Below are positions 46,598 through 55,413 of a DNA stretch of 64,000 nucleotides, piece by piece; position 1 is the stretch's first letter, and the number at the start of each line of letters is the position of its first letter. Source of the stretch: Aerococcus viridans. GTDB lineage: Bacteria; Bacillota; Bacilli; Lactobacillales; Aerococcaceae. The position numbers and the translations under genes are program-made. The notes under the pieces are model-generated. The model was not told where the DNA came from and did no database searches. It saw only the letters and a program-made list of their open reading frames with translations. The stretch lies in NCBI RefSeq assembly GCF_001543285.1, contig NZ_CP014164.1, positions 1,736,001-1,800,000 of the forward strand, in the 5' to 3' direction.

Positions 46598-48154
46598 TTA
46601 GTTATAAGCAGCCATACTTACAGCAAATGATGGTGCCCAGTATGGATTGATTGATTCTGAGTGAACTGTTTCCCCAGGACGTTGTGAATGGATGTATTGT
46701 CCATTACCTAATGAAATTGCTACGTGGTATGGAGAACCATATGAACCCCAGAAAATTAAGTCGCCTGGTTGTGCAGATGAAACTGAGATTTTTGGACCAG
46801 CGTATTGTTGTTCACCAGTGTAGCTACCAACGTTTACGCCGTAAGTTTGTTTGTAAACATAGTTTACGAAACCTGAACAGTCAAAACCTGAAGGTGTTTT
46901 ACCACCCCATAAGTAAGGTACACCAACTTGTGCGTAAGCATTGTTTAATAATGCTGTTACGTTACCAGTTTGTGCTTGAGCTGCTGCCTCTGCTGCTTGT
47001 GCTTCCGCTTCTGCCGCTGCTTGTGCTTGGGCTGCTGCTTGTGCTTGAGCTGCTGCCGCTGCTGCTTGTGCTTCTGCTTCTGCCGCTGCTTGTGCTTGGG
47101 CTGCTGCCTCTGCTGCTTGTGCTTCCGCTTCTGCCGCTGCTTGTGCTTGGGCTGCTGCCTCTGCTTCCGCTTGGGCTGCTACTTGTGCATCCGCTGCTTG
47201 TGCTTGAGCTGCTGCCTCTGCTTCGGCTGCTACTTGTGCATCCGCTGCTGCTTGTGCCTCTACTTCAGCTGCCGCTTGTGCGTCTGCTGCTGCTGCTTGC
47301 GCTTCTTCTTCTGCTGCTAAAGCTTCGATTTCTGCGTCAGCAGTTTCAGTTTCTTCTACTGTATTTGCAACTGGTGCAACTTCAGCTTCTTCTGTAGCTT
47401 CAACAGATGCTACTTCAACAACCGTTTCAGTTTCTTCTACTACTGGTGCTTCTTCAACAGCAGGTGCTGCAGCTAGGCCAGGAATAGCCAATGATTGACC
47501 AACTAAGATCAAGTCAGATGATAAGTTGTTTTGTGCTCGTAATTCAGTCGCTGAAACGCCAAATTGACCTGCAATTTTGTTGATAGAGTCGCCAGCAACT
47601 ACAGTGTAGATACCATTTTCGTCTGCTACATAGTTGTTAACAGTTTCTTCTACTACTGGAGTAGCTTCTACTTCCGTTTCAACTGTTTCTTCAGCTACAG
47701 GAGCTGTTTGTTCTACTGTTGTTTCTTGAGCTACTTCACCTTTAACTTTTAATTGTTGACCAACTAAAATCAAGTCACCTGAAATACCATTTAAATCACG
47801 TAAGTTTTGTGCTGTTGTATCAAAATCTGCAGCGATTTTGTTTAAAGTATCGCCTGCAACAACTGTGTATACGTTAGTTGCATCTGCTACACGTTTAGTG
47901 CTTGCTACTACTGGCGCATCAACAGTTGGAATATTTAAAGTGTGACCTGCGAAAATTAAATCTTGGTTATCAATTGTGTTCACTTCTAATAAGTCAGCGA
48001 TTGATAAATCAAATTTACGTGAAATAGCAGTTAAAGTATCTCCCGTTTCAATTGTATATACTTCGTCTGCTGAAACATTAGTGGTTGCAAAGGCTGCTAA
48101 AGCTGCTGACGTCGCTAAAGATGTCCCTACCATTCTTTTTACTGAAAACTTCAT
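46598..48154 (-). CDS. secreted LysM x3 - NlpC/P60 peptidoglycan hydrolase (p60-like)
   Basis: 518 aa. Signal peptide (about 1-29, ending VSADE), LysM1 (about 31-75, YTIETGDTLTAISRKFDLS), LysM2 (about 95-139), LysM3 (about 182-226), a roughly 150-residue Ala/Gln/Glu-rich linker, and a C-terminal NlpC/P60 domain with Cys in FDCSGFVNYVYKQ and His in SPYHVAISLGNG. LysM modules bind glycan; the catalytic domain cuts stem peptides during growth and division. A perfect WalR box is in the promoter, placing it in the WalRK regulon. ATG after AGGGGGTAG. Linker codons are highly repetitive. Confidence 0.95.
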   Translation of the reverse strand: MKFSVKRMVGTSLATSAALAAFATTNVSADEVYTIETGDTLTAISRKFDLSIADLLEVNTIDNQDLIFAGHTLNIPTVDAPVVASTKRVADATNVYTVVAGDTLNKIAADFDTTAQNLRDLNGISGDLILVGQQLKVKGEVAQETTVEQTAPVAEETVETEVEATPVVEETVNNYVADENGIYTVVAGDSINKIAGQFGVSATELRAQNNLSSDLILVGQSLAIPGLAAAPAVEEAPVVEETETVVEVASVEATEEAEVAPVANTVEETETADAEIEALAAEEEAQAAAADAQAAAEVEAQAAADAQVAAEAEAAAQAQAADAQVAAQAEAEAAAQAQAAAEAEAQAAEAAAQAQAAAEAEAQAAAAAAQAQAAAQAQAAAEAEAQAAEAAAQAQTGNVTALLNNAYAQVGVPYLWGGKTPSGFDCSGFVNYVYKQTYGVNVGSYTGEQQYAGPKISVSSAQPGDLIFWGSYGSPYHVAISLGNGQYIHSQRPGETVHSESINPYWAPSFAVSMAAYN

Positions 48155-48192
48155 TAAATTTCTACCCCCTGAAATTAGTGATTACAATAGCT

Positions 48193-48237
48193 ATTATATA
48201 CAAGCGAACCACAATTTTCCGTAACAATCAGGTTACA
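48193..48237 (-). promoter_or_regulatory. WalR box and -10 of the LysM-NlpC gene
   Basis: Minus-strand TGTAAC-CTGAT-TGTTAC (48221-48237) fits the WalR consensus TGTWAH-N5-TGTWAH without mismatch. A TATAAT -10 lies at 48193-48198. A one-mismatch second repeat (TGTAAC-AATAA-CGTAAC, plus strand) is at 48426-48442. The rest of 48238-48460 is AT-rich with no gene. Confidence 0.75.
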
Positions 48238-48460
48238 AATCATTTACTATTTCTTACACAAATCCTTAATTTTACGTTATACTTCGCTAATAAAATTTAC
48301 CTTACTTGAACTAAAATCACAAAAAAAATAATAAAAAAATTTAAAAAATGTTAATAAATCAATCTTTTAAGAAAATCTTAAATTCAAATTAAAGATCTCT
48401 ATTTTAAATATAAACGCCATATCTATGTAACAATAACGTAACATTGGATGCAATAAATGT

Positions 48461-48514
48461 AAAAAAACCTCTTTAAAGTAGTATCGATATCCCATCCACA
48501 CCCTTCAAAGAGGT
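48461..48514 (-). terminator. terminator after CPBP protease gene
   Basis: Minus strand CCTCTTT...AAAGAGG arms around a long loop, then a T7 run. Confidence 0.65.
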
Positions 48515-48533
48515 ATTATTCAAACAAATTTCC

Positions 48534-49283
48534 CTAAAATAAACCAAATATAATCATGATCGCCCCTGGTAAATTATTCAAGAAATGAATAAAGATGGCA
48601 TCATTGATATTTTTCTTCCGCCAATAAGCCATAAAACAAGCCGCCCCGATTCCTGCATATCCTGCATATATAATGAAAGAAATGAAGTTGCCTGAAAGAT
48701 GCATACTTGAAAAGAAGATTGAAGAGATGATAATAGCTGCAGAGAAAAAGCTATCCTTAAACATCCCTTTACTGATCATACCGCGGAAAATGATTTCCTC
48801 CATCACTGGGGCCATAGTAATCACAGTTAAGCCGAGGTTTAAGGCCACTAAAATATTGCTATTACTACCTAGCAAACCAAAAATCATATCATCATTTACC
48901 GTCGTCTCTACTCCGTACATGTTACTCATAATGACTGACATAATCATTTTAAAGGCTAAAACACCCGCAAAAATGGCTAAATCCTTTTGAATATCATCCC
49001 AAGTTAAACCCACAACATTTTCTGGATTTTGCTTTTGGTATCGGCGATAAAACCAATAGCTCACAACAAACATATAAACAATACTTAGAATGCCTAATAA
49101 CGTTAACCAAGTATTATCCAAATAGCTAGCAAACATGACGTATAATTGAGGAACTGAGACCATTATAGTATAAGCAATCGTCCACAAAACAACCTTAACC
49201 GCGCCAACTATCCAACCTGTCCACTTCTGTCTAGTTGGATCTTGGTAATAAGCATCCGTATTTCGATCCTTCCTTTTCCCCAT
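48534..49283 (-). CDS. CPBP family intramembrane metalloprotease
   Basis: 249-aa Abi/CPBP (CAAX-protease-like) protein with about 7 TM helices. Motif 1 EEIIFRG (MEEIIFRGMISKGMF), motif 2 SSMHLSGNFISF, motif 3 HFLNNLPGAIM supply the Glu and His catalytic/metal residues. Members process or degrade membrane proteins and often confer immunity to bacteriocins. IS copy C lies 72 bp upstream. No bacteriocin gene is adjacent. Confidence 0.88.
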   Translation of the reverse strand: MGKRKDRNTDAYYQDPTRQKWTGWIVGAVKVVLWTIAYTIMVSVPQLYVMFASYLDNTWLTLLGILSIVYMFVVSYWFYRRYQKQNPENVVGLTWDDIQKDLAIFAGVLAFKMIMSVIMSNMYGVETTVNDDMIFGLLGSNSNILVALNLGLTVITMAPVMEEIIFRGMISKGMFKDSFFSAAIIISSIFFSSMHLSGNFISFIIYAGYAGIGAACFMAYWRKKNINDAIFIHFLNNLPGAIMIIFGLF

Positions 49284-49441
49284 ATAATACCCCTAACTTT
49301 TTTGTTGATTACAACTTTCCTATATATATAAGACTTACTTATTTTTTATATCAAAATGAACTACAACGCCATTAAAATGGCGTGTTTCTAGGAACACTCA
49401 TGACTTGTTCCACTTATTTCAAAGCAAAACAGCGGTCTAAG

Positions 49442-50584
49442 CTATTTAACTAAGGCCTGTTCCAGGCCAATATTTAATATATTTTTAGCTGCGTTGATAT
49501 CTCTATCGTGATGCATATTACACTTCATACAAGTCCAATGACGTATATTTAACGCTTTTTTACCGCTATCATACCCGCAATTAGAACATTTTTGGGACGT
49601 CTTGTACGGATTAATAGCCACAAATGTCTTATCGTACATTTCGCACTTTGCCTCTAGGATTGTTCTAAACATCCGCCAGGATTGGCCAGCGATTGAACGG
49701 GCTAATTGATGATTTTTCATCATATTAGTCGTCTTTAAATCCTCTAGAACGATAACGTCATAACTTTTGACCATATCGGTTGTGATTTTATGAATGTAAT
49801 CCTTACGGATGTTTTTGATACGTTGATGAATACGGGCCACTTGGCGTTTGGCTTGCTGGTAGTTTTTCGCATCCACTAAAGCTACACCGTTCTTTTTGGC
49901 TTGTAAACGTCTACGGGCCATTCGCTTTTCCCAATAATGTAATTGCTTCTTATAAGACAAATGTAGTCGCTGACTTTGATATTTTTGACCATCAGACGTA
50001 ATAGCTAAATCACTTACACCTAAATCGACACCGACTACATTTCCTGTTTTGGGCATTGCTTGATTATCGCTTGTGACCAAAAGGGAGATATAGTAGTCGC
50101 CACTAGGTGTATATTTTACGGTGACAGATTTTATGCGTTCATTCTCAATATGAAGCACACTTGACTTACATTTTATCCAACCTAATTTGGGTAATTTGAT
50201 ATACCGCTGATTATCATTAAAACGAATGTTGTTGCCACGTATGGTACTTAAATACGACTGTCTGGTGTTCTTCTTTGATTTAAATTTTGGGTATTTTGAA
50301 TAACCTTTAAAAAAACGAACAAAAGTTTCGGATAAGCGTTTAACACTACATTGAACAGCTACGCTATCAACTTCACGCAACCAGGGATATTCCTTCTTCA
50401 TTTGTGGAATAAGAGAGGATAACGCATTATAAGATAGCATTTGAAGGTCAGGATTGTTTTCGTACCGCGCATTCAACATGGCCAACATTTCGTTCCAGAT
50501 GAATCGGGTATGACCAAAGGTCATATGAATTAACTGACGCTGTTTTTCGTTAGGATAGATTTTACACTCAATTCCTTGATACAT
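49442..50584 (-). CDS. tnpB: TnpB nuclease (copy C)
   Basis: 380 aa, nearly identical to copy A (e.g. ALVDAKN instead of ALADAKN). RuvC Asp/Glu/Asp and the CSNCG...CMKCN zinc ribbon are intact. Divergent from tnpA. Predicted omega-RNA and right end lie at 49356-49441; the guide would be read from the flank below 49356. Confidence 0.93.
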   Translation of the reverse strand: MYQGIECKIYPNEKQRQLIHMTFGHTRFIWNEMLAMLNARYENNPDLQMLSYNALSSLIPQMKKEYPWLREVDSVAVQCSVKRLSETFVRFFKGYSKYPKFKSKKNTRQSYLSTIRGNNIRFNDNQRYIKLPKLGWIKCKSSVLHIENERIKSVTVKYTPSGDYYISLLVTSDNQAMPKTGNVVGVDLGVSDLAITSDGQKYQSQRLHLSYKKQLHYWEKRMARRRLQAKKNGVALVDAKNYQQAKRQVARIHQRIKNIRKDYIHKITTDMVKSYDVIVLEDLKTTNMMKNHQLARSIAGQSWRMFRTILEAKCEMYDKTFVAINPYKTSQKCSNCGYDSGKKALNIRHWTCMKCNMHHDRDINAAKNILNIGLEQALVK

Positions 50585-50684
50585 GTTTTCACCCCCTTGC
50601 GTTTATAGATATATTATACCATACGTATGACACTTGTTTATACCGATAACAATTACTATAATTTAGTTGAAGAGGTATTTACAT

Positions 50685-51107
50685 ATGATTGTGAAAACAA
50701 GGACAAATGTCTATGATTTTAATTTCCATTTGGTTTGGGTAACAAAGTATCGTAAGGAAATATTTACAACCATTGAAAAGCAAAACGCCATGCAAGATAT
50801 GTTGACGCACATTTGTGATGAACATGATATTGTCATCCAATCGCTCCAAGTAATGCCTGACCATATTCATATGTTGATTTCGTTCAACCCTAAACATGCC
50901 GCAAGTAGTATCGTCAAAACACTTAAAGGGAAATCTGCACGTCTATGGTTTAAAGCTTATCCAGAAACAAAGACAATGTTATGGGGTGGCCATTTATGGA
51001 CACCTAGTTACTTCATGGCAACAGTAGGCAGTATGTCTAAAGAAGCTGTTAAAAAGTATATAGAAAATCAATTAACGGAATACAATGACGGTCGCCCTAG
51101 AACTTGA
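50685..51107 (+). CDS. tnpA: IS200/IS605 transposase TnpA (copy C), intact HUH
   Basis: 140-aa Y1 HUH transposase. Here the motif is PDHIHMLIS (His-Ile-His), with nucleophilic Tyr in KKYIENQ. The upstream GAAGAGGTATTTAC gives a Shine-Dalgarno at the right distance from the ATG (50685-50687). It is expected to cut and rejoin the left- and right-end hairpins, and might mobilise the two His-to-Arg copies in trans. Confidence 0.93.
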   Translation: MIVKTRTNVYDFNFHLVWVTKYRKEIFTTIEKQNAMQDMLTHICDEHDIVIQSLQVMPDHIHMLISFNPKHAASSIVKTLKGKSARLWFKAYPETKTMLWGGHLWTPSYFMATVGSMSKEAVKKYIENQLTEYNDGRPRT

Positions 51108-51306
51108 TTCATCCATGTAATGAATTACACGGTTTTCTCAAGGGGCGACTTTAAATAAATTATCCTAACCTTACCATACCTGAAAAGTGAATTCACTAGA
51201 CTAGTGAGCATACTTTCAAAAACTAATAACCATTAACAAGTGTAACGATATCTGAAACGATTGCACTGTAGTTAGAAGCATATGTAATTGTAGTAGTGAC
51301 AATAAT

Positions 51307-51410
51307 ATAAACGATAACCTAGTAAAATCAACAAAAAGGCCTGTCTATTTCGCTAATTCCTCCTGGGTATCAATAACTAGGTTTCCTTAGCTGACAGCTT
51401 GTATATGAAA
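51307..51410. repeat. 104-bp structured repeat, copy 2 (solo left end)
   Basis: Same length and about 94 percent identical by eye to 21512-21615, the left end of the stand-alone TnpB element, but no tnpB lies beside it. Its outer stem is weakened (GGCCTGTC for GAGCTGTC) and its inner stem carries substitutions. It is either a deletion remnant or a small non-autonomous derivative. The 51155-51306 stretch shows nothing else. Confidence 0.7.
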
Positions 51411-51485
51411 ATATATGTTAGAAAAACTATTGCCTTGAAAACCTAGCATTTCTTAAATAAGCGTTTATTCAATCCTTGAGTAAAT

Positions 51486-51520
51486 AAAATGGGAAGAGTT
51501 TTTTGTCTCTTCCCATTTTT
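51486..51520 (+). terminator. intrinsic terminator
   Basis: AAAATGGGAAGAG / CTCTTCCCATTTT stem, T-rich on both sides and best in the plus direction. No plus-strand gene ends just before it, so it may serve an unannotated transcript or the minus-strand gene at 51712. Confidence 0.6.
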
Positions 51521-51576
51521 AATTCCAATTGTATTATTTGCAGTACGCTAGATTTCCGAGTTAAACCTTAGGCAGA

Positions 51577-51684
51577 AGTTTTCCTAGCATACCTTCGCGG
51601 TGAAGCAAGGATGTCCTGTCCAATATCAGAATGTTTGGGCCACTACGTTACATTCTAAATCGTCCGGCAATGATAGGAAAAACT
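51577..51684. ncRNA. candidate structured RNA domain
   Basis: Closing stem AGTTTTCCTA (51577-51586) with TAGGAAAAACT (51674-51684, one bulged A) encloses smaller hairpins CTTC/GAAG (51593-51605) and GAATGT/ACATTC (51629-51655). It is GC-richer than its surroundings and has no ORF. It matches no riboswitch I recognise. It could be an RNA, or the remnant of a mobile-element end. Confidence 0.3.
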
Positions 51685-51711
51685 GAAACCAAAAGATTAC
51701 TAGAAATTTCA

Positions 51712-52140
51712 TTATTCTGCTGAAAATTCGAATGTGTCGTTTTTATGCTCTTTTAAGTTCATATAGAAGCCACTACCTTCATATACTTGAAGCGCAACAA
51801 CTGATTTACGGTCTTCTTCATCAGGATAAACATCTTTTACATATGGGTTGTCTTTTAGAATATCCTCTAAGTAAGATTGATCCACTTCGCGCACTTTACC
51901 GTCAACGGTGATGGCTTGAATCCCATTTTCGTCATTTGACATAGCTGAAATTGATACATGCTCATTTGCTTGTAATTGAGTATAGAATTCATTACCTGGT
52001 TTAGTCATAAAGAAAATCCCATTTTCGTTCGCTACACCAACATTCGCAAACCGTGTACGAGGTTTCCCTTCACTGTCTACCGTCGCAAAAACCGCTGCAC
52101 CTATATTTTCTAAGATTGTCATGTAATCTTGTAATGCCAT
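51712..52140 (-). CDS. pyridoxamine 5'-phosphate oxidase family protein
   Basis: 142-aa split-barrel flavin-binding protein (Putative_PNPOx type). LENIGAAVFATVDSEGKPRTR and NGIFFMTKPGNEFYTQL are the usual FMN-barrel segments. Too short and divergent for true PdxH, so probably a general-stress or flavin/haem-type reductase of unknown substrate. ATG after GAAGGAGATG. Monocistronic by appearance. Confidence 0.85.
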   Translation of the reverse strand: MALQDYMTILENIGAAVFATVDSEGKPRTRFANVGVANENGIFFMTKPGNEFYTQLQANEHVSISAMSNDENGIQAITVDGKVREVDQSYLEDILKDNPYVKDVYPDEEDRKSVVALQVYEGSGFYMNLKEHKNDTFEFSAE

Positions 52141-52235
52141 TTTTCAACATCTCCTTCATCATTCTACTTTCTTCTATTATATCGCAAAATCCCATATTTC
52201 TTTAGTAGAATCTAAGTCAAATATCCATAAAAAAA

Positions 52236-52745
52236 CTATTGAATGTCGAGGGATGAAGTGAATGGTGCATTATCACTAGCGTTCCCTACGTAGAACTTGT
52301 ACTCACCGGGCGCGGTGATAAAGTCGCGGGCCTTGTTGCCCCATACACCTAGCGGGGGGGGTTGGTTGTAGATGGATCAATTGTGATAATGATATCTGTT
52401 GTTTATCCTACTTCTAAGTAGCTTTTCCTGAAACCAACTAACCGCATTGGTGGTTGCCCGTCAACTGGGATAGCTACATAAACTTATACAACTTCAGCAC
52501 CGTCGTCGACACCTGGGTGATATTCTTCGTGACCGTGGAAAATGGTTTCTTCATCGCAAGCTGGATAAATTATTGGGACTTTAACAGATGGACTAGCCAG
52601 CCCAAATACTAAGTCAGCAACCAGTGGCCGTCTTCATGTCTGCCCCTTCTGCGGCTACTAACCCGGCCATGACAATAAATATTTGCTGCTTAACCATTTC
52701 TTTAGCGTTCGCTAAATTGCTTAAGCCACCCACTATCAGCTAGTT
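52236..52745 (-). pseudogene. GH3 beta-glucosidase, decayed C-terminal remnant
   Basis: Minus strand fragments align with the C-terminal fibronectin-III-like part of family 3 glycosidases: VADLVFGLASPSVKVPIIYP, HEEYHPGVDDGAEVV-stop-VYVAIPVDGQPPMRLVGFRK, SYLEVG-stop-TTDIIITIDPST, frameshift at a C8 run (plus-strand G run around 52354), then NKARDFITAPGEYKFYVGN and a stop at 52236-52238. At least two nonsense codons and one or two frameshifts are present. A further fragment (NLANAKEMVKQQIFIVMAGL, about 52640-52730) may belong to the same or another gene. The catalytic domain is gone. Confidence 0.75.
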
Positions 52746-52831
52746 CTTAATGTTTGCATTTCCTCCTAGCTGTCGCTATATTTGCAAGTGAATAAAAGGT
52801 GAAGCCAGTGATTGAATGCGAGGAAATACCA

Positions 52832-53575
52832 TTGAAAACAACCATTAGAAGACGACAAATTGGGGAAATCCCCTTACTAGAAGTCGTTCCATTAGACCAG
52901 CGAAACGCCCCCTTACCCTTGATTGTCTATTATCATGGCTGGCAATCCAATAAGGAACTAAATTTAACCCAGGGGCGAAAGTTAGCAAAAGTAGGTTTTC
53001 GGGTCCTGTTACCAGACGCCATGAACCATGGTCGCCGCAAGCAAGCCATATCTGCCATCCCATCATTGACTTTTTGGCAAAGTATCCAAAGTAATTTATT
53101 TGAATTTGGGGCTATTATCCAACATTTCAAACGACTCAACTTGGTCTTAGATGACCGGATTGGGGTTGGCGGGACTTCTATGGGCGGGTTTACGTCGTCT
53201 GCTTTACTGACCCACCATCCAGAAATTAAAGTAGCATCTTGTATGATGGGGTCACCTACCCCTATCCAATACCGAGAGCGACTGATTGAACATGCCAGCA
53301 GATTATCTAACCGGTTTGTGCCAGATGATTTAAGAGATTTGACGGCTTGGGTTGACCGGTATGATTTGTCCACCCAAGTTGACAGCTTAGCGAGCAGACC
53401 CTTCTTGATTTGGCACGGCGAACGTGATTGGCGGGTACCTTATGACCAGACTGCGGGGTTCGTAAAAGACAACAACCACTTGGACAATATCATTTTTATA
53501 CACGAGGATGAAGACCATTTGGTTACGACAGAAACAATGGATATGATGACGACTTTCTTCTTAGGCCATTTGTAG
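52832..53575 (+). CDS. alpha/beta hydrolase (dipeptidyl-peptidase/YitV-like esterase)
   Basis: 247-aa single-domain alpha/beta hydrolase. HGWQSNKE (oxyanion region), nucleophile elbow GGTSMGG (about 113), acid in WHGERDWRVPYDQ, His in HEDEDHLVT. Related to YitV-type esterases. Start: TTG 52832-52834 has the best Shine-Dalgarno (GCGAGGAAATACCA); in-frame GTGs at 52799 and 52808 overlap or crowd theirs. Just downstream of the GH3 remnant, on the opposite strand. Confidence 0.85.
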   Translation: MKTTIRRRQIGEIPLLEVVPLDQRNAPLPLIVYYHGWQSNKELNLTQGRKLAKVGFRVLLPDAMNHGRRKQAISAIPSLTFWQSIQSNLFEFGAIIQHFKRLNLVLDDRIGVGGTSMGGFTSSALLTHHPEIKVASCMMGSPTPIQYRERLIEHASRLSNRFVPDDLRDLTAWVDRYDLSTQVDSLASRPFLIWHGERDWRVPYDQTAGFVKDNNHLDNIIFIHEDEDHLVTTETMDMMTTFFLGHL

Positions 53576-53591
53576 GATTGTCCTCATCGCG

Positions 53592-53644
53592 AAAAAAGGA
53601 CAACCTTTCCTAGCTGGGGTTAGCTAAGAGGGTTGCCCTTTTTC
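53592..53644. terminator. bidirectional terminator between hydrolase and nox genes
   Basis: AAAGGACAACC / GGGTTGCCCTTT arms flanked by A6 and T5 runs between convergent genes. Confidence 0.78.
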
Positions 53645-53661
53645 AATGATTTAGATTTTTA

Positions 53662-54999
53662 TTACTCAGCTTTTAATGCTGCTTTTGTGATGTAGTTGTA
53701 TGGTTGGTTGAAGTGAGGTAAGAAGAACAAGTCTAATAATGCTAATTTATCGACTGTTAATTGTTCTTGCACTGCTAATGAGAACATGTGGATTCCCATT
53801 GATATATCATAGCGTGATACCATTTGCGCACCTACGATACGACGAGATTCTTCTTCGTATACAATACGCAATTTAACTTCGGCATTTTCTTCTGCTGGCA
53901 TGAAGCTTGGTAGTTGGGTATCTTCGATGTCTGTGTAGTTTACTTTCAAGCCGTTTTTCTCTGCTGCACGTACTGATAAACCAGTAGATACTAATTTCAA
54001 GCCAAAGATTTCGATACCGTTTGAACCTTGAATACCAGCACCTTCTACATGGTTACCTAAGATATTTTGACCTGCAACGATACCTGAACGAACAGCATTT
54101 GAAGCTAATGCAATATAAGCTGTGTCATTTACAGCGTTTGAGTAGTTAGTTGCACAGTCACCTACTGCGTATACTGAGTCGTCGTTTGTTTTGAATGTAC
54201 GGTCTACTAAGTAAGCGCCGTTAACAAATGTATCTAAGTGGTCTGCACCTAATCCAGCGTTTGGACGGAAACCGATACAGTTGATGATAACGTCAGCTTT
54301 GTATTCGCCGTTAGTTGTTTTAAGACCTGTTACTTTGCCGTTTTCACCTAAGTATTCTTCAGCTAATTCACCAAAGTGAGTGTGTACGCCGTTAGCGCGT
54401 AAGTTTTCGTCCATTGCTACTGCGAAGTCCACATCGTAGTAGTTCATTAATGAATGTTCTTCTGCGTCGAAGATGTGTACTTCTTTACCGCGACGAGCTG
54501 CTGCTTCAGCGATTTCAACACCGATGTAACCAGCACCGATAACACATACAACGTTAGCGTCGTCTGCTGCTAAGGCTTTGTCAACTGCTTGACCTTCTTG
54601 GAATAATTTTAGGAAGTGTAATCCTTCTAAGTCGTTACCTGGTAATTTAGGTGCGATTGGAAGAGATCCAGTTGCTAAAACTAATTTGTCATAGTTTTCT
54701 TCTAATTTTTCACCTGATTTAGTTTCTGCGTATACAACTTTATTTTCAAAGTCGATTTCTTTTACTTCCGTTTCCAAAGATACTTTAGCACCTTTAGCTT
54801 CGAAATCTGCAGCATTTGTGTAGAATAACCCTTCGTAGCTATCGATTTGACGACCTACCCATAATGCGGTCCCACAACCTAAGTATGATAAGTTTGAGTT
54901 ACGGTCTATTAATGTAACTTCTACGTCTTGATCTGAATCTAATAATGTATTTGCTGCTGAGATACCTGCATGGTTAGTCCCTACTACTACAACTTTCAT
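53662..54999 (-). CDS. nox: NADH oxidase, water-forming
   Basis: 445-aa flavoprotein of the NADH oxidase/CoA-disulfide reductase family. FAD fold VVVGTNHAGISAANTLL, redox-active single Cys in LSYLGCGTALW (about 42), NADH fold VVCVIGAGYIGVEIAEAAARR, FAD-closing VYAVGDCATNYS. It reduces O2 to water with two NADH, regenerating NAD+ in aerobically grown lactic acid bacteria. ATG after GGAGGAAAC. A strong promoter is present. Confidence 0.95.
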   Translation of the reverse strand: MKVVVVGTNHAGISAANTLLDSDQDVEVTLIDRNSNLSYLGCGTALWVGRQIDSYEGLFYTNAADFEAKGAKVSLETEVKEIDFENKVVYAETKSGEKLEENYDKLVLATGSLPIAPKLPGNDLEGLHFLKLFQEGQAVDKALAADDANVVCVIGAGYIGVEIAEAAARRGKEVHIFDAEEHSLMNYYDVDFAVAMDENLRANGVHTHFGELAEEYLGENGKVTGLKTTNGEYKADVIINCIGFRPNAGLGADHLDTFVNGAYLVDRTFKTNDDSVYAVGDCATNYSNAVNDTAYIALASNAVRSGIVAGQNILGNHVEGAGIQGSNGIEIFGLKLVSTGLSVRAAEKNGLKVNYTDIEDTQLPSFMPAEENAEVKLRIVYEEESRRIVGAQMVSRYDISMGIHMFSLAVQEQLTVDKLALLDLFFLPHFNQPYNYITKAALKAE

Positions 55000-55051
55000 T
55001 AAATGTTTCCTCCTCGATGTATATATCGTTTGCTCATTTATTTACAAGCTT

Positions 55052-55080
55052 AGAATAACACCATTTTTTTTGGATAACAA
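55052..55080 (-). promoter_or_regulatory. nox promoter
   Basis: Minus -35 TTGTTA (55075-55080), 17-bp spacer, -10 TATTCT (55052-55057). The remainder of the gap (55081-55300) is AT-rich with no feature I can support. Confidence 0.6.
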
Positions 55081-55301
55081 ACCAAAGTTGTATAATTTAT
55101 AAAAGCTCACAAAGTCACTAGCAAGCAATTTTTAAAGAAAGTTTGTGAAAAACTTATTTAACCCCTTTATTCAAAGGGTAATTATTGCATTTTTTGTTAT
55201 TTTACTGAAAATAATCTTTTTTATCTCAAATTCGTTATTTCACAAATCTAGGTTTTTTTGTACATTTATTGTATTTTTGTTGATTTTAAACCTATATAAA
55301 T

Positions 55302-55334
55302 GAAAAAGACACTCACAATTAAGTGGCGTCTTTC
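55302..55334 (-). terminator. terminator after AI-2E family gene
   Basis: Minus AAAGACGCCACT / AGTGTCTTT arms with a T5 tail, about 80 bp past the stop. Confidence 0.65.
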
Positions 55335-55413
55335 CCTTATGTATCAACGTTTATTGTATTATTTACTTGTGAATGTCTCGCATGTGAAAAAGTTTGTGCA
55401 TTTTTATACGATG

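Larger units (their letters stand above)
49356..51154. mobile_element. IS605-type insertion sequence, copy C (1799 bp, intact)
   Basis: Same orientation as copy B. Ends: ATGAACTACAACGCC at 49356 and GGGGCGACTTTAA ending 51154, with the complementary TTTAT target adjacent (51155-51159). This is the only copy with both the HUH motif of TnpA and an unbroken TnpB, so it is the best candidate for an autonomous element. Confidence 0.92.

Noticed and set aside
46651..47397. Plus-strand Leu/Cys-rich ORFs
   Set aside because: Shadow frames of the Ala-rich linker and LysM region on the opposite strand.
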